From assembly GCF_002117005.1 (NCBI RefSeq), contig NZ_CP021023.1:2404995-2468994 (forward strand): a DNA stretch of 64,000 nt. The letters run 5' to 3'. Position numbers and translations under genes: made by a program. The stretch comes from Sedimentisphaera salicampi. GTDB taxonomy: Bacteria > Planctomycetota > Phycisphaerae > Sedimentisphaerales > Sedimentisphaeraceae. This document shows, piece after piece, positions 62,237-64,000 of this stretch (the first letter of the stretch is position 1; each line of letters opens with the position of its first letter). The notes beneath the pieces were generated by a model. The model was not told where the DNA came from, made no database searches, and saw nothing but the letters and a program-made list of their open reading frames with translations.

Positions 62237-64000
62237 GTGAGAAACAGACTAAGCATAATTGCTGCAAGCATCCTTATTGCCTTTACTGCTGCGATGGCCG
62301 GCGAAGACTTAAACTCAGCCTGCATCGCAATTTCAGAAGGAAACTTCAGCAAGGCGGAGAAAATAGCCCAGAACAGCTCTGAAGATGGTATTGCCAAAGT
62401 TCAAACGCTCCTGAGCAGCTACGAAGAGTTTTCCGGCAGGCGTGAGAAATTTCGTAAAGATAAGTACGAAGAAAAGCAGAAAGAGCTTCAGGAACTCATT
62501 GACGACTGCCTCAAGGGCGAGCTGTCCAATATGCTTAAGCTTGAGGAATTTGCAGAGCAGTACGTTGAGAATAAAGAAAAAGAGCAGGAATCTCAAGAGG
62601 AGCAGGATTCTGAGAACCCTGAAAACATAGCGCCTCCCGCAGCGCAGAACAGCACTGATGAAGAGGAAAAAGACAGCGAAACAGAAGCGCTTATCGATTT
62701 CTTTGTGGCTGTAAGCAATATCAAAGAATACGCCACAGAAGCCCAGCAGAAAAAGCTGCTAAGCAGTGAGCTGATGGAAAATCTCAAGGAAGCATCAGTT
62801 TCAAAGGCTATGGAGCTGGAGGATGAAGGCAAGTGGGCAGAGTCTTACACCGGCTGCTACTACTGGCTGAACACCCTCTACGAAGAAAATGAGGAGTATG
62901 AGAATAAGGCAGATAACCTGCTTGAGAAAATGACAGTGAAAAGCAGCTTCATTGATTCCCCCTGCGAGACAGCCGAAAACAGGGCAGAGGGCATTGAGCT
63001 TATTATGCTCAAACGCACGATCAAAGTGCTTACATACACCTACATCACCCCGCTCGATTTCGAAAAAATGCTTCATACAGGGCTGGACAGATGTATCACG
63101 GTTGCAGAGGTGCTTTCTTTCCCCGATGAAGATATTGCTGTGAGTTTTGATAAAAGCGGGATCAATGATTACGTTGCAGGAGTGCGGAAGATAAAGGATA
63201 AGTACACCTCCTCCATACTCGAGAATTATTACCATACGCAGGTTTTTCAGGCATTCAATGAAGTGCTGGCTTTGAACAAGAAAACTCTTAAGCTCCCTTC
63301 TGAAGTTTTGATAATGCAATTCACCGAATCGGTTCTCAGTGAGCTTGACCCATACACAAATATTGTATGGCCTTTCTTCGTGAAGGAGTTCCAGAAATCG
63401 ATCACTCAGGAATTTTCCGGCATCGGCGTGGAGATAAGCAAGGAAGGCGGAAGGCTTATAGTAAACAGCCTGCTTCCAAACACGCCGGCATTCGGTTCCG
63501 GCCTTGATGCAGAAGACGTAATACTTGAGGTGGACGGCGTGTCCACTGAGGGAATGAGCATAAACTGCGCTGTTTCGAAGATAAGCGGCCCCGAAGGCAC
63601 TGCCGTGAGCCTCAAAGTGCGGCACAAGGGTTCGGACAAAACCGAAATCATAGAGATTGAGAGAGGCAGAATTGTTGTTCCAACGGTTAAGGGCTGGAAG
63701 AGACAGAAAGAGGAAGACTGGTCTTACCTGATAGACGAGGAAAATAATATAGGCCTCATCCGCCTTACGAGCTTCTCAGAAGCAACAACCGAGCAGATGA
63801 AAAAGGCTATTAAAAATATGCGGAAAGACGCCCTCAACGGCTTGATATTAGACCTCAGATACAATTCCGGCGGGCTTCTTTCCACAGCGGTTGACATCGT
63901 TGATATGTTCATTGAAAAAGGGCCTGTCGTGAGCACAAAGCCGCGAATGGGGCTTCCCGAGGAGCATTTTGCACAGCACGAGACATTCCTGCCGGACTGC
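62237..64000 (+). CDS. S41 carboxyl-terminal processing protease with PDZ domain (3' end outside window)
   Basis: Open to the window end, at least 588 residues. GTG 62237 gives a signal peptide (RLSIIAASILIAFTAAMA), so it is exported. Residues ~20-200 are helical, Glu/Lys-rich and probably coiled. About 200-380 holds an N-terminal domain of unknown kind. About 392-480 is a PDZ domain (FSGIGVEISKEGGRLIVNSL, GLDAEDVILEVDGV) and the S41 protease core begins about 490 (IGLIRLTSFSEATTEQM, GLILDLRYNSGGLLSTAVDIVDMF). The catalytic Ser-Lys pair lies beyond the window. It would trim periplasmic or exported proteins. Own unit behind a terminator. Confidence 0.88.
   Translation, partial: MRNRLSIIAASILIAFTAAMAGEDLNSACIAISEGNFSKAEKIAQNSSEDGIAKVQTLLSSYEEFSGRREKFRKDKYEEKQKELQELIDDCLKGELSNMLKLEEFAEQYVENKEKEQESQEEQDSENPENIAPPAAQNSTDEEEKDSETEALIDFFVAVSNIKEYATEAQQKKLLSSELMENLKEASVSKAMELEDEGKWAESYTGCYYWLNTLYEENEEYENKADNLLEKMTVKSSFIDSPCETAENRAEGIELIMLKRTIKVLTYTYITPLDFEKMLHTGLDRCITVAEVLSFPDEDIAVSFDKSGINDYVAGVRKIKDKYTSSILENYYHTQVFQAFNEVLALNKKTLKLPSEVLIMQFTESVLSELDPYTNIVWPFFVKEFQKSITQEFSGIGVEISKEGGRLIVNSLLPNTPAFGSGLDAEDVILEVDGVSTEGMSINCAVSKISGPEGTAVSLKVRHKGSDKTEIIEIERGRIVVPTVKGWKRQKEEDWSYLIDEENNIGLIRLTSFSEATTEQMKKAIKNMRKDALNGLILDLRYNSGGLLSTAVDIVDMFIEKGPVVSTKPRMGLPEEHFAQHETFLPDC

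Noticed and set aside
1-64000. tRNA or rRNA genes and known riboswitches
   Set aside because: I looked for T-loop (GTTCRANNC) with acceptor pairing and for common riboswitch cores and saw none that fold convincingly.

Overview
The window looks like a chromosomal segment of a saccharolytic, anaerobe-type planctomycete of the Phycisphaerae/Sedimentisphaerales kind. This is inferred from gene style only: Tat-exported Cys-type sulfatases, large secreted glycoside hydrolases with dockerin-like calcium-loop modules in proteins that are not an obvious cellulosome, rpoZ and a stand-alone CoaC behind gmk, and near 50% GC housekeeping genes. No 16S or other taxonomic marker is present, so the placement is tentative.

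Region 1 (1-26 kb) is mostly carbohydrate catabolism. Two sulfatases (the first cut by the window start), a secreted beta-helix protein, a 1554-residue beta-propeller/catalytic/dockerin/beta-helix fusion and a GH2 enzyme lie in one direction and look like a locus for a sulfated galactan. Housekeeping rplM-rpsI and pdxB follow, then a lipoprotein galactose mutarotase, a GH38 alpha-mannosidase, a clan GH-A enzyme with dockerin and LamG-like modules, and a dockerin-tailed secreted protein. An IS1634-family element (20204-22077) sits between the GH38 and GH-A genes and is flanked by a 43-bp target duplication that copies an intrinsic terminator.

Region 2 (24.5-31.5 kb) is accessory. It holds a secreted esterase-like hydrolase, a truncated IS4-type transposase, a small membrane protein followed by an attC-like hairpin, and a very AT-rich 1001-residue protein that joins a calcineurin-like phosphoesterase to a P-loop NTPase and a long C-terminal region. 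That last gene is the best candidate for an undescribed (probably defence) system. Two 92-94-bp copies of a repeat with inverted ends bracket the region.

Region 3 (31.5-53 kb) is mainly core genes. On the minus strand are miaA-nadD-rsfS-argS, with an ArsC-type reductase beyond. On the plus strand are ispA-dxs-pgsA, serS and comEC. On the minus strand again is a cluster of a polyprenyl-phosphate sugar-phosphate transferase, an O-antigen-ligase/TPR protein, a PNGase F-like secreted protein, a UvrC without its HhH tail, a lipoamide-dehydrogenase-like flavoprotein and a gamma-carbonic-anhydrase-like protein. A secreted alkaline phosphatase closes the region.

Region 4 (53-57 kb) is repeat-rich. 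It carries several copies of a composite intergenic repeat, a winged-helix protein whose gene contains four 21-bp iterons (lambda O-like layout), and a second insertion sequence (55227-56929) just upstream of a good pheA promoter.

Region 5 (57-64 kb) is a core plus-strand operon: pheA, tpiA, secG, yicC, gmk, rpoZ and coaC, ended by a hairpin terminator. A PDZ/S41 carboxyl-terminal protease follows and is cut by the window end.
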